The notes below the pieces were generated by a model, which saw only the letters and a program-made list of their open reading frames with translations, was not told where the DNA came from and searched no databases. From an uncultured Roseicyclus sp. (GTDB lineage: Bacteria > Pseudomonadota > Alphaproteobacteria > Rhodobacterales > Rhodobacteraceae), in the NCBI GenBank assembly GCA_947491935.1, contig CANLLF010000004.1, forward strand, positions 1 to 64,000: a stretch of 64,000 nt of DNA, written 5' to 3'. A program made the translations under genes and the position numbers. Positions 1 through 9,310 of this stretch are shown piece by piece (position 1 is the first letter of the stretch; the number at the start of each line of letters is the position of its first letter).

Positions 1-95
1 GGCCCGATCCCGGGCCCCACCCCCTCCCTCCCCGCAGCACCCTTCGCCTTAACAGGCGGAGGGTGTTCGCGTGGGGGAAGAACGCACACCGATGC

Positions 96-128
96 AAAGA
101 AAAAGGGCGCCGCAATGGGCGCCCTTTT
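96..128 (-). terminator. Intrinsic terminator downstream of infB
   Basis: A perfect 11-bp inverted repeat (left arm 101-111, right arm 118-128) encloses the 6-nt loop gcaatg. Read on the minus strand, the GC-rich stem is followed by a T-rich tract, so it probably ends the rimP-nusA-ylxR-infB transcript about 20 nt after the infB stop. The right arm also ends in TTTT on the plus strand, so it may work in both directions. The first 95 bases of the window hold nothing I recognise. Confidence 0.8.
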
Positions 129-146
129 CACATTCTGACGAACGGA

Positions 147-2642
147 TCAGGTGAGCGAGCGCTCAACCTCTTCGCGTTCAAAAATCTCGATGACGTCGTC
201 GGCCCGGATATCATCGTAATTCTCGAACGCCATGCCGCATTCCTGGCCCGACTGAACCTCTTTCACTTCATCCTTGAAGCGCTTGAGCGTTTTCAGCGTA
301 CCTTCGTGGATCACCACATCGTCGCGCAGGAGGCGCACACCGGCGGAGCGGCGGGCCACCCCTTCGGTGACAAGGCACCCAGCCACCGTGCCCACGCCCG
401 AGACGCGGAAGGTTTCCTTGATGGTGGCATATCCGATGAAGTTCTCGCGGATCTCCGCACCCAAAAGGCCCGAGGCCGCGGCTTTCACATCGTCCACAAG
501 ATCGTAGATCACCGAATAGTACCGGATCTCCACGCCCTTCTGGTTCGCAGCCTGTCGCGCAGGCGCATTGGCGCGGACGTTGAAGCCGATAACCGGTGTG
601 CCGGAGGCTTCGGCCAGGCCGATATCCGATTCCGTGATCGCGCCGACACCGTAATGCAGCACGCGGACGCGAACCTCGTCGTTGCCGATCTTCTCCAAGG
701 CCTGCACGATGGCCTCGGCAGAGCCCTGCACATCCGCCTTCATGACGATCTGAAGCTCGGTCACGCTCTCGTCCGCCTTGGCATTCGCCAACAACTGATC
801 AAGGGTCGTAGCCGCACCAGCCGCCGCGCGTTTGTCCTTGGCGGCCTGCTCACGGTATTCCGCGATCTCGCGGGCCTGCGCCTCGGTTTCCACGACATTG
901 AGGACGTCGCCGGCCTCGGGCGTGCCGTTAAGGCCAAGAACCTCCACCGGAACCGATGGGCCGGCTTCCTTGACGCGATCACCCTGGTCGTTGACCAGCG
1001 CGCGGACCTTACCCCATTGCTCGCCGACGACGAAGATATCGCCCTGGCGCAACGTCCCGTTCTCGACAAGCACGGTTGCGACGGGGCCGCGGCCCACATC
1101 CAGCTGCGCTTCGATCACAGCACCCTGGGCGGCGCGTTTCGGGTTGGCTTTCAATTCCAGAAGCTCCGCCTGAAGCGCGATGGCTTCGAGGAGTTCGGGC
1201 AGGCCTTCACCGGTCATGGCCGACACTTCCACATCCTGCACATCGCCGGACATCGCCTCGACGATCACCTCATGCTGAAGCAGGTCGGTGCGTACCTTTT
1301 GGGGATCCGCCGCCGGACGGTCGATCTTGTTGATCGCCACGATCATCGGAACATCGGCCGCCTTGGCATGCGCGATGGCCTCGATCGTCTGGGGCATGAC
1401 AGCATCATCCGCCGCCACAACAAGCACAACGATATCCGTCACCTGGGCCCCGCGGGCCCGCATCGACGTGAACGCGGCGTGGCCCGGCGTATCGAGGAAG
1501 CTGAGCACAGCGCCCGATTCCGTCGTCACCTGATAGGCACCGATATGCTGCGTGATCCCGCCCGCTTCGCCAGAGACCACGTTGGCCTGCCGGATCTTAT
1601 CGAGCAGCGAGGTTTTGCCGTGGTCGACATGGCCCATGATCGTGATGACCGGAGGACGTGGCTGAAGATCTTCTTCCTTGTCCTCGACCGTATCGATGAC
1701 CTGTTCGACGTCGGAATCCGACACACGTTGCACGCGGTGACCGAATTCCTCGACGATCAGTTCCGCGGTATCGGCATCGATCGGCTGGTTCTGCGTGACC
1801 ATCATGCCGTTGTTCATCAGCGCCTTGACCACATCGGCCACCCGCTCGGACATCCGGTTGGCCAGCTCCGATACGATGATCGTCTCTGGCACCTGAACGT
1901 CCCGGGTGACCTTTTCGCGATCAACGGGACCACCCATCGCCTTCTGACGTTGGCGTTCCTGCTTGCGCTTCATGGCGGCCATGGAGCGTTGCCGCCCGCC
2001 TTCGCCGCCTGTCAGCGCCTGGTTCACGGTCAGCTTGCCGGAGCGGCGACCACCGGCATCGTTGCCGCGGCCGCGGTTCTCGCGCTTGTTGTCCCGCTCG
2101 GGCTCACGCCGGGCGGGGGCCGCTTTGCCGCCCCCCCGCGGGCCACCTGCGGCGGCCGCACCAGCAGCCGCACCGGCGGCTGCGGCGGGATCAACGGCGG
2201 GCTCGGCCGGTGCATTGCGGCGCGCCTCTTCCTCGGCCTTGCGGCGTTCGTCCTCTTCGGCCTTGGCCTTCAGCGCCTCTTCGCGCTCGCGCTCTTCGCG
2301 CTCCTTGGCCTCGGCCTCGGCGCGGCGGCGGTTGCGCTCTTCTTCGCGCTCCTGCTCGGCCTTCACACGTTCCTGGGCTTCCTCGGCTTCGCGCGCCTTG
2401 GCGTTCTGCAACGCCTTCAGACGGCGCTCCATCTCCGCGTCGGGGACCGACTTGTCCCGCTTGCCGCCTTCGGCGTTCTGTGCGGCAGCCGAAGGGGCGC
2501 CGGGCTTGGGAACCATCACGCGCTTGCGCTTGGTTTCCACAACCACAGATTTAGTCCGCCCGCGTGAAAAGCTCTGGTTCACGCGGCCTGACCGGGCCCC
2601 ACCGGAGAGGCCAAGGGTTTTTTTTCCGTCCTGATCGCTCAT
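147..2642 (-). CDS. infB: Translation initiation factor IF-2
   Basis: IF-2 is the cytoplasmic GTPase that places initiator tRNA on the 30S subunit and promotes 50S joining. The 831-residue product begins MSDQDGKK. The N-terminal ~240 residues are charged, coiled-coil and Ala/Gly/Pro-rich, as in alphaproteobacterial IF-2. The IF2-N domain follows, then the G domain with GHVDHGKT at 337-344, DTPGH and NKID, then the C-terminal domains. I chose this start rather than the open frame 90 codons upstream because it overlaps the ylxR stop by 4 nt (ATGA) and begins with the family's usual N-terminus. It is the last gene of the rimP-nusA-ylxR operon. Confidence 0.97.
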   Translation of the reverse strand: MSDQDGKKTLGLSGGARSGRVNQSFSRGRTKSVVVETKRKRVMVPKPGAPSAAAQNAEGGKRDKSVPDAEMERRLKALQNAKAREAEEAQERVKAEQEREEERNRRRAEAEAKEREEREREEALKAKAEEDERRKAEEEARRNAPAEPAVDPAAAAGAAAGAAAAGGPRGGGKAAPARREPERDNKRENRGRGNDAGGRRSGKLTVNQALTGGEGGRQRSMAAMKRKQERQRQKAMGGPVDREKVTRDVQVPETIIVSELANRMSERVADVVKALMNNGMMVTQNQPIDADTAELIVEEFGHRVQRVSDSDVEQVIDTVEDKEEDLQPRPPVITIMGHVDHGKTSLLDKIRQANVVSGEAGGITQHIGAYQVTTESGAVLSFLDTPGHAAFTSMRARGAQVTDIVVLVVAADDAVMPQTIEAIAHAKAADVPMIVAINKIDRPAADPQKVRTDLLQHEVIVEAMSGDVQDVEVSAMTGEGLPELLEAIALQAELLELKANPKRAAQGAVIEAQLDVGRGPVATVLVENGTLRQGDIFVVGEQWGKVRALVNDQGDRVKEAGPSVPVEVLGLNGTPEAGDVLNVVETEAQAREIAEYREQAAKDKRAAAGAATTLDQLLANAKADESVTELQIVMKADVQGSAEAIVQALEKIGNDEVRVRVLHYGVGAITESDIGLAEASGTPVIGFNVRANAPARQAANQKGVEIRYYSVIYDLVDDVKAAASGLLGAEIRENFIGYATIKETFRVSGVGTVAGCLVTEGVARRSAGVRLLRDDVVIHEGTLKTLKRFKDEVKEVQSGQECGMAFENYDDIRADDVIEIFEREEVERSLT

Positions 2643-3271
2643 GCGTTCTGTCTGTCCTTCTCGGTGGTCTGGCCACCGTCTGCTATGCGCAGTCCCTGGA
2701 GTTTCGCGGCCCCCTCTACAACACGGGGGGCGAGTCCACCAGCGGCAAGCGCGCCATGTATCACACTTTGGCGTCCGAATGCCAAACCCAATTCCTGGGC
2801 TGTCAAAATGCCAAAATATCGGGCCCCTTCCGGAGTCCAGAGTTTCGATTTTCCGCGTTCGGACCCATCGGAGGCCTGAAGCAGAACGGCGACCTTTTTC
2901 GTCGCCAGCCAATCCTTCACCTTCTCGAAGCCTGCCACGGCTCCACCCGCCTTCCGGTTGAGCGCGATCAAGTCCGTCACGCGCCGCGCCAGAGCGGCCT
3001 CTACCCGCTCGACCAGATCCTCGGGCACCTGCACGGGCTGCTTGGCAGCACGCGAGAACAGGTTCTTCTTCACCGCCAGTTCCAACGCGGCACGGTCGGC
3101 AGACACCCAGATCCCCCGCCCGGGCAGCCGTTCCAGAATGTCCGGCGCGATCTGACCATCGGGGGCCACCACAAAACGGATCAAGCCGCGCTTTGGCGCG
3201 ACCTCACCCGTGGCGATGCACTTGCGTTCCGGACCGTCTGATCGGTCCTTATGTCGGCCACCGCGGCTCAA
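2639..3271 (-). CDS. ylxR: YlxR-family (DUF448) RNA-binding protein with C-terminal L7Ae-like region
   Basis: The first ~90 residues match the YlxR/DUF448 fold: RKCIATGE near residue 17 and the family loop GRGIW near 51. The second half (about 100-195) resembles an L7Ae-type RNA-binding domain, giving 210 residues against ~90 for the stand-alone Firmicute protein. This longer form is the usual one in alphaproteobacteria. It lies between nusA (24 nt gap) and infB (4-nt overlap), so it is probably translationally coupled to infB and works in transcription or translation. Its exact role in this group is not established. Confidence 0.85.
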   Translation of the reverse strand: MSRGGRHKDRSDGPERKCIATGEVAPKRGLIRFVVAPDGQIAPDILERLPGRGIWVSADRAALELAVKKNLFSRAAKQPVQVPEDLVERVEAALARRVTDLIALNRKAGGAVAGFEKVKDWLATKKVAVLLQASDGSERGKSKLWTPEGARYFGILTAQELGLAFGRQSVIHGALAAGGLAPRVVEGAAKLQGLRIADGGQTTEKDRQNA

Positions 3272-3295
3272 GGCGCGGGCGCGGGCCAGAGGGCC

Positions 3296-5068
3296 TTAGC
3301 CCTCGGCCCCCTCCTCTACGGCGGCTTCGGATTCTGCAGCGGCTTGTGCCTCAAGCTCTTCGATGGTCACCCAACCAAGCTGCAGACGTGCGGTCATTAC
3401 CATATTCTGCGCCTCCTCAAGGCTGACATCGAAGGGTTCCAGAAGCCCGTCATCTTTTACCCGCTCACCGCCATCGGTGGTCCAGCCACCCGCCAATTCC
3501 CAATCGGCGCAGGTTGCGAAATCATCCAGCGTCTTCACGCCATCTTCGCCAAGGGCCACCAGCATTTGAGGTGTCAGGCCGTCGAAGTCAATGAGGCTAT
3601 CTTCTACACCCAGTTCGCGGGCCTTCTCCAGCGCCTTCTTGTTCTGCTCTTCCAGATAGTCGCGGGCGCGGGCCTGAAGCTCTTTCGCGGTGTCCTCGTC
3701 GACCCCGTCGATGACCAGCAATTCGTCGATCTCCACATAGGCGACTTCTTCCAGCGCGGTGAAGCCTTCGGACACCAGAAGCTGCGCGAAGAATTCGTCG
3801 AGGTCGAGCGTATCCATGAAGAGCTTCGTGCGCTCTTCGAACTCGGCCTGCCGGCGCTTGGATTCCTCTTCCTCGGTCAGGATGTCGATATCCAGGCCAG
3901 TCAGCTGGCTGGCGAGGCGCACGTTCTGGCCGCGCCGCCCGATGGCCAGGCTGAGTTGCTCATCAGGGACGACAACCTCGATCTTGTTGGCATCTTCATC
4001 CAGAACCACCTTCGAAACTTCGGCGGGCTGAAGCGCGTTCACCAGGAAGGTCGGCGCGTCCTCATTCCACGGGATGATGTCGATCTTCTCGCCCTGAAGC
4101 TCGTTCACCACGGCCTGCACGCGGCTGCCGCGCATACCCACACAGGCACCAACAGGGTCGATGCCGTTATCGTAGGAGATCACGGCGATCTTCGCACGCG
4201 AGCCGGGGTCACGGGCCACGGCCTTGATCTCGATGATGCCGTCATAGATCTCGGGCACTTCCATCTTGAACAGCTCGCGCATGAATTCAGGCGCCGTGCG
4301 CGACAGGAAGATCTGGTGGCCGCGGTTCTCACGGCGCACATCCTTGATGTAGCAGCGGATGCGGTCGCCGTTGCGGTAGGCTTCGCGGCCGATCTTCTCG
4401 TTCCGGCGCAGCTGCGCTTCACCGGCACCCACGTCGACGATGACGTTGCCGTATTCCTCGCGCTTGACGACACCATTGATGATCTCGCCCACACGATCCT
4501 TGAATTCGGCGTATTGGCGATCCCGCTCAGCTTCGCGCACTTTTTGCAAGATGACCTGCTTGGCCGATTGCGCGGCGATACGGCCCATTTCAACCGGCGG
4601 CACTTCGTCGGAGATCAGGTCGCCAAGCTCGGGCTCCATATTCTGATCGACACCTTCGGTCAGCATGCGGTCCACTTCGGTGGGCGCGCGCATGGAAAAG
4701 CGATGCACGGCAACGGTGCCGGTCTGCTCCCCTTCCTCATCGTAAACAGGTGAGGTTGCGTTGGCGACAACGACGTTCGGGCGTTCACCCGCCACAAGCG
4801 CCTTGGCCTGCTCCAGCGACATTTCCGCCTTCTCGTTTTCCAGCAGGTCCGGGTCGGTCACCGTGCGCACGCGGGTGAAAGTGGCGCGGCCCGTCTTGCG
4901 GTCGATAGAGACGCGGATGTCCAATTCGCTGCCGTAGCGCGACTTCGCGGCCCGCGCGAGGCTTTCTTCCATCGCCTCCACAACAAGCGACGGGTCGATC
5001 ATCTTTTCGCGGGCAACTGCCTCGGCGGTCTGCAGCAATTCCAGCTGGTTGGCGGATGTAATGGCCAT
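3296..5068 (-). CDS. nusA: Transcription termination/antitermination factor NusA
   Basis: NusA binds RNA polymerase and modulates pausing, termination and antitermination. The 590-residue protein shows the N-terminal RNAP-binding domain, an S1 domain (about 190-257), two KH domains (GMRGSRVQAV near 311 and AIGRRGQNVRLAS near 375) and C-terminal acidic/helix-hairpin-helix repeats. Compared with E. coli NusA from memory, residues about 90-145 carry an extra insert between the N-terminal domain and S1. It follows rimP by 5 nt and precedes ylxR by 24 nt. Start ATG gives the family N-terminus MAITSANQLELL. Confidence 0.97.
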   Translation of the reverse strand: MAITSANQLELLQTAEAVAREKMIDPSLVVEAMEESLARAAKSRYGSELDIRVSIDRKTGRATFTRVRTVTDPDLLENEKAEMSLEQAKALVAGERPNVVVANATSPVYDEEGEQTGTVAVHRFSMRAPTEVDRMLTEGVDQNMEPELGDLISDEVPPVEMGRIAAQSAKQVILQKVREAERDRQYAEFKDRVGEIINGVVKREEYGNVIVDVGAGEAQLRRNEKIGREAYRNGDRIRCYIKDVRRENRGHQIFLSRTAPEFMRELFKMEVPEIYDGIIEIKAVARDPGSRAKIAVISYDNGIDPVGACVGMRGSRVQAVVNELQGEKIDIIPWNEDAPTFLVNALQPAEVSKVVLDEDANKIEVVVPDEQLSLAIGRRGQNVRLASQLTGLDIDILTEEEESKRRQAEFEERTKLFMDTLDLDEFFAQLLVSEGFTALEEVAYVEIDELLVIDGVDEDTAKELQARARDYLEEQNKKALEKARELGVEDSLIDFDGLTPQMLVALGEDGVKTLDDFATCADWELAGGWTTDGGERVKDDGLLEPFDVSLEEAQNMVMTARLQLGWVTIEELEAQAAAESEAAVEEGAEG

Positions 5069-5073
5069 GGGAT

Positions 5074-5658
5074 TTACTCCTCTGCCTCGGTGGGCACTTC
5101 TTCGATGTCGTCAAACTTGGTTTCGTCGATGATGCCGGCGTCTTTGCGCTGCTTCAGCATCTCCTTGATCAGCTCGTCGGTCAGGACAAGTTTCGCGTCG
5201 CTGAGCCAGTCGTAATGGAGGCCCACGGTCACGGTCTCCGCGCCGTCTTCCAGGTTCAGCAGAACCTCGTCGCCTTCAACGCCGGCCAGCACACCTTTGA
5301 AACGGCGGCGGCCATCGATCATGTCGGTGGTCTCGATCTTGGCCTCGTAGCCTTCGAAGGTCTCGAAATCCTTCAGCCGTGTCAGCGGGCGGTCGATGCC
5401 AGGGCTGGACACCTCAAGCGCATAGGCATCTTCCAGCGGATCCTCGACATCCAGAAGGACCGAGATCGCGTTTGAGATCTGGGCGCATTCGTCCACCTCG
5501 ATCCCGCCATCGGGCCGCTCGGCCATCACCTGCAAGGTCTTGGTCTTGCCGCCCTGCACACGGATGCGCACCACGTCGAACCCGAGATTTTCGATGGCGG
5601 GCGTCAGGATTTCCGCCATGCGGCGGTCGATGGTGGTTTTGGCGATCAGGTCAGACAT
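5074..5658 (-). CDS. rimP: Ribosome maturation factor RimP
   Basis: RimP assists maturation of the 30S subunit. The 194-residue product has the two-domain RimP layout: an N-terminal alpha/beta domain ([20 protein letters not shown] near 14-33) and a C-terminal SH3-like barrel, with the family segment [12 protein letters not shown] near 103. The length is slightly longer than E. coli RimP because of an acidic C-terminal tail. It is the first gene of the nusA-infB operon. Its Shine-Dalgarno (gggga on the minus strand, 5662-5666) sits immediately after an intrinsic terminator, so expression probably depends on read-through. Confidence 0.95.
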   Translation of the reverse strand: MSDLIAKTTIDRRMAEILTPAIENLGFDVVRIRVQGGKTKTLQVMAERPDGGIEVDECAQISNAISVLLDVEDPLEDAYALEVSSPGIDRPLTRLKDFETFEGYEAKIETTDMIDGRRRFKGVLAGVEGDEVLLNLEDGAETVTVGLHYDWLSDAKLVLTDELIKEMLKQRKDAGIIDETKFDDIEEVPTEAEE

Positions 5659-5674
5659 GCAGTCCCCAAAAACG

Positions 5675-5696
5675 AAAAAACGGGCCGTGCGGCCCG
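5675..5696 (-). terminator. Intrinsic terminator/attenuator just upstream of rimP
   Basis: Read on the minus strand, a perfect 6-bp GC stem (CGGGCC/GGCCCG, 4-nt loop) is followed at once by six T, then CG and five more T. Only 16 nt separate the T-tract from the rimP ATG. It lies downstream of the I78-inhibitor genes on the same strand, so it could end their transcript. It also lies downstream of a likely rimP promoter, which would make it an attenuator for the nusA operon. Confidence 0.85.
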
Positions 5697-5754
5697 CGAA
5701 CTTGTTCCGGTGGAGCGTCTGGATCGTGACCCAGCCGCGCCGCTGTTGAAGGCG

Positions 5755-5783
5755 ATATAGGGGGAATCAGTAGGCGGTGCAAG
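5755..5783 (-). promoter_or_regulatory. Predicted RpoH-like promoter of the rimP-nusA-infB operon
   Basis: On the minus strand CTTG (5780-5783) is separated by 18 nt from CCTATAT (5755-5761). This matches the alphaproteobacterial heat-shock consensus CTTG-N17/18-CYTATNT. It can also be read as TTGCAC-N17-TATATC for a housekeeping sigma factor. The expected start near 5747 would leave a leader of about 90 nt that contains the terminator ahead of rimP. The -35 element overlaps the stop codon of the neighbouring I78 gene. Confidence 0.5.
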
Positions 5784-5784
5784 T

Positions 5785-6045
5785 CTAGCCGCAATACACA
5801 TCGGTCACGGTGCCGCCCTCATCCACTTCGATATTGAGCCGCGCGGGCTCCGGCGCCAGATCCCGCGCGCTGTCGGGGTAGATGACCCGAAAGATTTCAG
5901 GCAGGTCGAGCGCCTCCAAACCGGCAACGGATTGCCCGACAAGTTGTCGGAACGCCTTGGGGTCGCAGACCTCATCATGGGCAGTGGCGGTCAGCGGGCA
6001 AACCGCGACCGCCATCGAGACAACGAGGGGTATCGTGCGAGTCAT
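5785..6045 (-). CDS. I78-family peptidase inhibitor, exported (copy 1)
   Basis: The 86-residue product starts with a likely signal peptide (MTRTIPLVVSMAVAVCPLTA, cleavage after about TATA). It then shows the I78 layout: a Cys near residue 27, a central RVIYP segment, PARLNIEVDEGG, and the terminal YCG. I78 proteins are small periplasmic or secreted inhibitors of serine peptidases; the two Cys probably form a disulfide. Its ATG overlaps the stop of the next upstream inhibitor gene by one base (TAATG), which points to translational coupling. I corrected a longer open frame to this Met because only this start gives a signal peptide. Confidence 0.75.
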   Translation of the reverse strand: MTRTIPLVVSMAVAVCPLTATAHDEVCDPKAFRQLVGQSVAGLEALDLPEIFRVIYPDSARDLAPEPARLNIEVDEGGTVTDVYCG

Positions 6046-6404
6046 TACCCGCAATATACACGATCCACGATGTAATTCGCATCGGCGCTGACATTCAGGC
6101 GATTTGGCTGATAATCCAGCGTGCCATAGGGTGCGTCGGGCGTGAAATAACGCGCCTGGATGCCATAGGATTGCATGGCCCCAACCGGCTGGCCAACGAA
6201 GCCCTGGTATTGATGGGCACCACAATCCTGGCCAATGACCGGCGTCACCGTGCCGGGAAGATGCTGCCAACCTGGAGCGAGCCCGTTTACATGCGGGGCA
6301 CCGCCCACGCCGGGGCCGAAATTGGTGTAGCCTTGGGCCAAGGCCAAAGCTGGCGTGAGGGTAAGAAGAAGAGCGGCGGCAATGGCCTTGGTGCGAATGG
6401 TCAT
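6045..6404 (-). CDS. I78-family peptidase inhibitor, exported (copy 2)
   Basis: The 119-residue protein has a clear signal peptide ending ALALAQ near residue 24. A Gly/Pro-rich linker follows, then an I78-like core: DCG near 60, FVGQPVG, YFTPD, PNRLNVSAD and the terminal VYCG. It is longer than copy 1 because of the linker. The stop codon overlaps the start of copy 1. The family assignment rests on the Cys spacing, the R-L-N-V segment and the C-terminal CG; a lookup against Pfam PF11720 would settle it. Confidence 0.7.
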   Translation of the reverse strand: MTIRTKAIAAALLLTLTPALALAQGYTNFGPGVGGAPHVNGLAPGWQHLPGTVTPVIGQDCGAHQYQGFVGQPVGAMQSYGIQARYFTPDAPYGTLDYQPNRLNVSADANYIVDRVYCG

Positions 6405-6485
6405 GGATCAAACTCCGTCAGTGAATGTGGGCGTTTGATGGATGACGATCCGCTGAAATACTACTCACGAGCCCGTAGGGTAAGG

Positions 6486-6758
6486 TTATCCGCACCAGAT
6501 CCGCGTGATGCGATTATCCTCATCGAGATCGAAGTTGATCCGCTCCAGCCGGTGGTCCCGCGTGATCGCGCTCCCGGGCGAGATCACCCGCTTCGGCGCC
6601 TCCAGAACCAGCATCTCGGCGATCTCGCCGATCTGTCCCACCAGGCCCGCAAAACCCGCCGCTCCGCAGGTGTCGGTCACGGCGCCGTTATCCGCCGTTT
6701 GCGCCATGGTCATCACGGGAAGCGTCATCAAGATCGCGATCAAGGGGAAACGACTCAT
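6486..6758 (-). CDS. I78-family peptidase inhibitor-like protein, exported (copy 3)
   Basis: The 90-residue product has a short signal peptide (cleavage near MAQT, residue 20). It keeps the I78 pattern in divergent form: TCG near 30, [29 protein letters not shown] and the terminal IWCG. It lies 81 nt upstream of copy 2 on the same strand and is probably the first gene of a three-gene inhibitor operon. It is divergent from adhI across a 74-nt gap. Confidence 0.65.
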   Translation of the reverse strand: MSRFPLIAILMTLPVMTMAQTADNGAVTDTCGAAGFAGLVGQIGEIAEMLVLEAPKRVISPGSAITRDHRLERINFDLDEDNRITRIWCG

Positions 6759-6832
6759 GGTATCCTCCGTTGCGTTGTACCGCAGATTGTCACAGTCTCA
6801 TGCCAAAGCAAGACTCTGGGAGGACACACAAA

Positions 6833-7945
6833 ATGCGCACTCGGGCCGCTGTTGCCTTGGAAGCGGGCAAACCGCTGGAAATCATGGAAGTTAACCTTGA
6901 AGGCCCCAAGGCCGGCGAGGTTCTGGTGGAGATCAAGGCCACCGGCATCTGCCACACCGACGAATTCACATTATCGGGCGCGGACCCCGAGGGCCTGTTC
7001 CCGGCGATCCTCGGCCATGAGGGCGCGGGCGTTGTGTTGGAGGTTGGGCCGGGCGTGACCTCGCTCAAGCCGGGGGACCACGTGATCCCGCTCTACACGG
7101 CGGAATGTCGCGAATGCGAATATTGCCTGAACCCCAAAACCAACCTCTGCCAGAAGGTCCGCGCAACCCAAGGTCAGGGCCTGATGCCCGACGGCACCTC
7201 CCGCTTTTCCATGATCGATGGCACGCCGATCCTGCATTACATGGGCTGCTCGACCTTCTCGAACCACACGGTTCTGCCCGAGGTCTCATTGGCCAAGGTC
7301 CGGTCCGACGCACCGTTCGACAAGATCTGCTATATCGGCTGCGGTGTAACGACCGGCATTGGTGCCGTGATCTACACCGCCAAGGTCGAGATCGGCAGCC
7401 GCGCCATTGTGTTTGGCCTCGGTGGCATCGGCCTCAACGTCATCCAGGGCCTGCGCCTTGCCGGTGCGGATCAGATCGTGGGCGTCGATATCAATCCCGG
7501 CAAGGTTGAGATGGCCACACGTTTCGGCATGACCGATTTCGTGAATCCCACCGAGGTGGACGGCGATCTCGTCACGCATCTGGTGGATCTGACGGGTGGC
7601 GGCGCAGATTACACATTTGATGCCACAGGCAACGTGCAGGTCATGCGCGCGGCATTGGAGGCGTCCCACAAAGGCTGGGGTGAATCGATCATCATCGGCG
7701 TGGCCCCGGCAGGTGCCGAGATTTCCACACGCCCCTTCCAGCTTGTCACCGGGCGGTCATGGCGCGGAACCGCCTTTGGCGGCGCCCGGGGGCGCACCGA
7801 CGTGCCGCAGATCGTCGATTGGTATATGGATGGGAAGATCGAGATTGATCCAATGATCACCCACACGTTGCAGCTCGACCAGATCAACGAGGGCTTTGAC
7901 CTGATGCATCGCGGCGAGTCGATCCGGTCCGTTGTTGTCTATTAA
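6833..7945 (+). CDS. adhI: S-(hydroxymethyl)glutathione dehydrogenase / class III alcohol dehydrogenase
   Basis: This cytoplasmic zinc enzyme oxidises the spontaneous formaldehyde-glutathione adduct to S-formylglutathione with NAD. The 370-residue protein carries the catalytic-zinc ligands (C40, GHE at 61-63), the structural-zinc cysteines C92, C95, C98 and C106, and a Rossmann motif [10 protein letters not shown]. The start is ATG after a strong Shine-Dalgarno (gggagga); the open frame extends 21 codons further but has no ribosome site there. The next step of the pathway, fghA, lies 4 kb downstream on the same strand. Confidence 0.95.
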   Translation: MRTRAAVALEAGKPLEIMEVNLEGPKAGEVLVEIKATGICHTDEFTLSGADPEGLFPAILGHEGAGVVLEVGPGVTSLKPGDHVIPLYTAECRECEYCLNPKTNLCQKVRATQGQGLMPDGTSRFSMIDGTPILHYMGCSTFSNHTVLPEVSLAKVRSDAPFDKICYIGCGVTTGIGAVIYTAKVEIGSRAIVFGLGGIGLNVIQGLRLAGADQIVGVDINPGKVEMATRFGMTDFVNPTEVDGDLVTHLVDLTGGGADYTFDATGNVQVMRAALEASHKGWGESIIIGVAPAGAEISTRPFQLVTGRSWRGTAFGGARGRTDVPQIVDWYMDGKIEIDPMITHTLQLDQINEGFDLMHRGESIRSVVVY

Positions 7946-7987
7946 CCCCTTCCTTGCACTAATGAGTACTTTTGAAAGGACCCCACC

Positions 7988-8407
7988 ATGAAGAGCACAC
8001 GCATACTAGCCGCTGTCGCCCTAACGGTTGGCGCGGCCAGTGCGGCCCAGGCCGAAGGTTGGACCGTCACCGATTTCAATTCGGTTTCGGATCGTGAAAC
8101 CTGCATGAACTATGCCGAGACCACCTTTGCCACCTACCGCGCGCGGTTTGGAAGCGACGGGTTCACCGGCCGGTCAACCTGGACCATCGGCGCCTACGAT
8201 CTGCGTGGCGAAGTGGTGGACGGCCTGTTTATCTGTGCCGATGAAAGCGGCCTCGTGGCGCCCTTCCTTGTTGTCTACAACGTGGATGATGACGGCGATG
8301 CACGCGAAGCGATTGCGGACCGCCTGGGCGATATCTGGGATGAGATCGTGGCTGGCAATGGCGTGCTCGGCGACGGGGCCGCACCGGCAACAGGCGGCAC
8401 AAAGTAG
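7988..8407 (+). CDS. Exported protein of unknown function
   Basis: The 139-residue product has a typical Sec signal peptide (cleavage after AAQA, residue 22). The mature part begins EGWTVTDFNSVSDRETCMNY and has two Cys that could form a disulfide. The C-terminal tail is Gly/Ala-rich. I recognise no domain. It follows adhI by 42 nt with its own Shine-Dalgarno (aaagga), so it may be cotranscribed with adhI, but nothing in the sequence links it to formaldehyde oxidation. Confidence 0.75.
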   Translation: MKSTRILAAVALTVGAASAAQAEGWTVTDFNSVSDRETCMNYAETTFATYRARFGSDGFTGRSTWTIGAYDLRGEVVDGLFICADESGLVAPFLVVYNVDDDGDAREAIADRLGDIWDEIVAGNGVLGDGAAPATGGTK

Positions 8408-8585
8408 CCCAATCCCCTTTCCGATGTACGGGCCGTCTTGTCAGGCGGCCCATATCTGTTTCGGGTACGGCCGCGCCGCGGCGCCAAGTGTCCCGGGCCG
8501 GCATAGGGATTTTACGCTTCAATGACGGCGGGTGTTTCCCCTTCCCTGCGTCCTGTGCCACACAGTCAGCCAAAGGGGACCCGCC

Positions 8586-9305
8586 ATGGCCAACGATACT
8601 CCGCTTCTTGCCGTCCTGATCGACGCAGACAACACCAGCTACAAGCACGCGCAGGCGATCTTCGAAGAAATCGCCGGGTTCGGCGAAGCCTCCGTCCGCC
8701 GGATCTATGGGGATTTCAGTTCCACCCATATGAAGGGCTGGTCGGGGGTGCAGGCCGAATACGGCATCGTCCCGTTCCACCAGCCCGCCAATACGGTGGG
8801 CAAGAACGCGTCGGACATCGCCTTGGTGATCGACGCGATGGACCTGCTGCATTCGGGCCGGTTCGACGGCTTTGTGCTTTGCTCCAGCGACAGCGACTTC
8901 ACCCGTCTGGCCAGCCGCATCCGAGAGCAGGGCCTCGATGTCTACGGGATCGGCCAGCGGAAAACGCCCGAGGCTTTCCGCAAAGCCTGCAAACGATTCA
9001 TCTTCATTGAAAATATCCTGCCCGAGCAGGCCAAGGGCAATGACACCGCCAAATCCGAACCCAGGCGCGAGGCCAAATCGCTGAACGAGGCGCGCGACCT
9101 GATCTTCCGGGCCATGGAGGGGATCGAGCAGGATGACGATTGGTATTCGCTGGGGCAGCTCGGCCAGTATCTGACCGCCGCCAACCCGGATTTCGACACC
9201 CGCACCTATGGCAAACGCAAACTGAGCGACCTGATCGAAAGCCTGAAGATGCTTGAGGTGAAGCGCGGTCAGGGCAACCAGCTACTGGTGCGCCGGCTGG
9301 ACTGA
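8586..9305 (+). CDS. NYN-domain nuclease-like protein with C-terminal LOTUS/OST-HTH domain
   Basis: Residues 1-150 form a NYN (PIN-like) domain of the LabA/DUF88 type: LIDADN at 11-16, NASDIALVIDAMDL and CSSDSDFT supply the acidic metal-binding residues expected of an RNase. A charged linker follows. Residues about 165-239 match the OST-HTH/LOTUS fold, including GQLGQYLTAANPDFDTRTYG. This combination is widespread in bacteria and is thought to process RNA, but the target here is unknown. The ATG start is preceded by aaagggga; an upstream ATG lacks a ribosome site. Confidence 0.85.
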   Translation: MANDTPLLAVLIDADNTSYKHAQAIFEEIAGFGEASVRRIYGDFSSTHMKGWSGVQAEYGIVPFHQPANTVGKNASDIALVIDAMDLLHSGRFDGFVLCSSDSDFTRLASRIREQGLDVYGIGQRKTPEAFRKACKRFIFIENILPEQAKGNDTAKSEPRREAKSLNEARDLIFRAMEGIEQDDDWYSLGQLGQYLTAANPDFDTRTYGKRKLSDLIESLKMLEVKRGQGNQLLVRRLD

Positions 9306-9310
9306 GCATC

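Noticed and set aside
1-95. A possible RNA gene or the end of a gene at the left edge
   Set aside because: GC-rich with no clear cloverleaf, frame or promoter; too little sequence to judge.
63-2567. An 834-codon open frame on the plus strand opposite infB
   Set aside because: It is an antisense shadow of a high-GC gene. Its protein is Arg/His-rich without domains, and infB explains the codon pattern.
3251-4753. A 500-codon open frame on the plus strand opposite nusA
   Set aside because: Shadow frame of nusA; amino-acid composition is biased and no motif is present.
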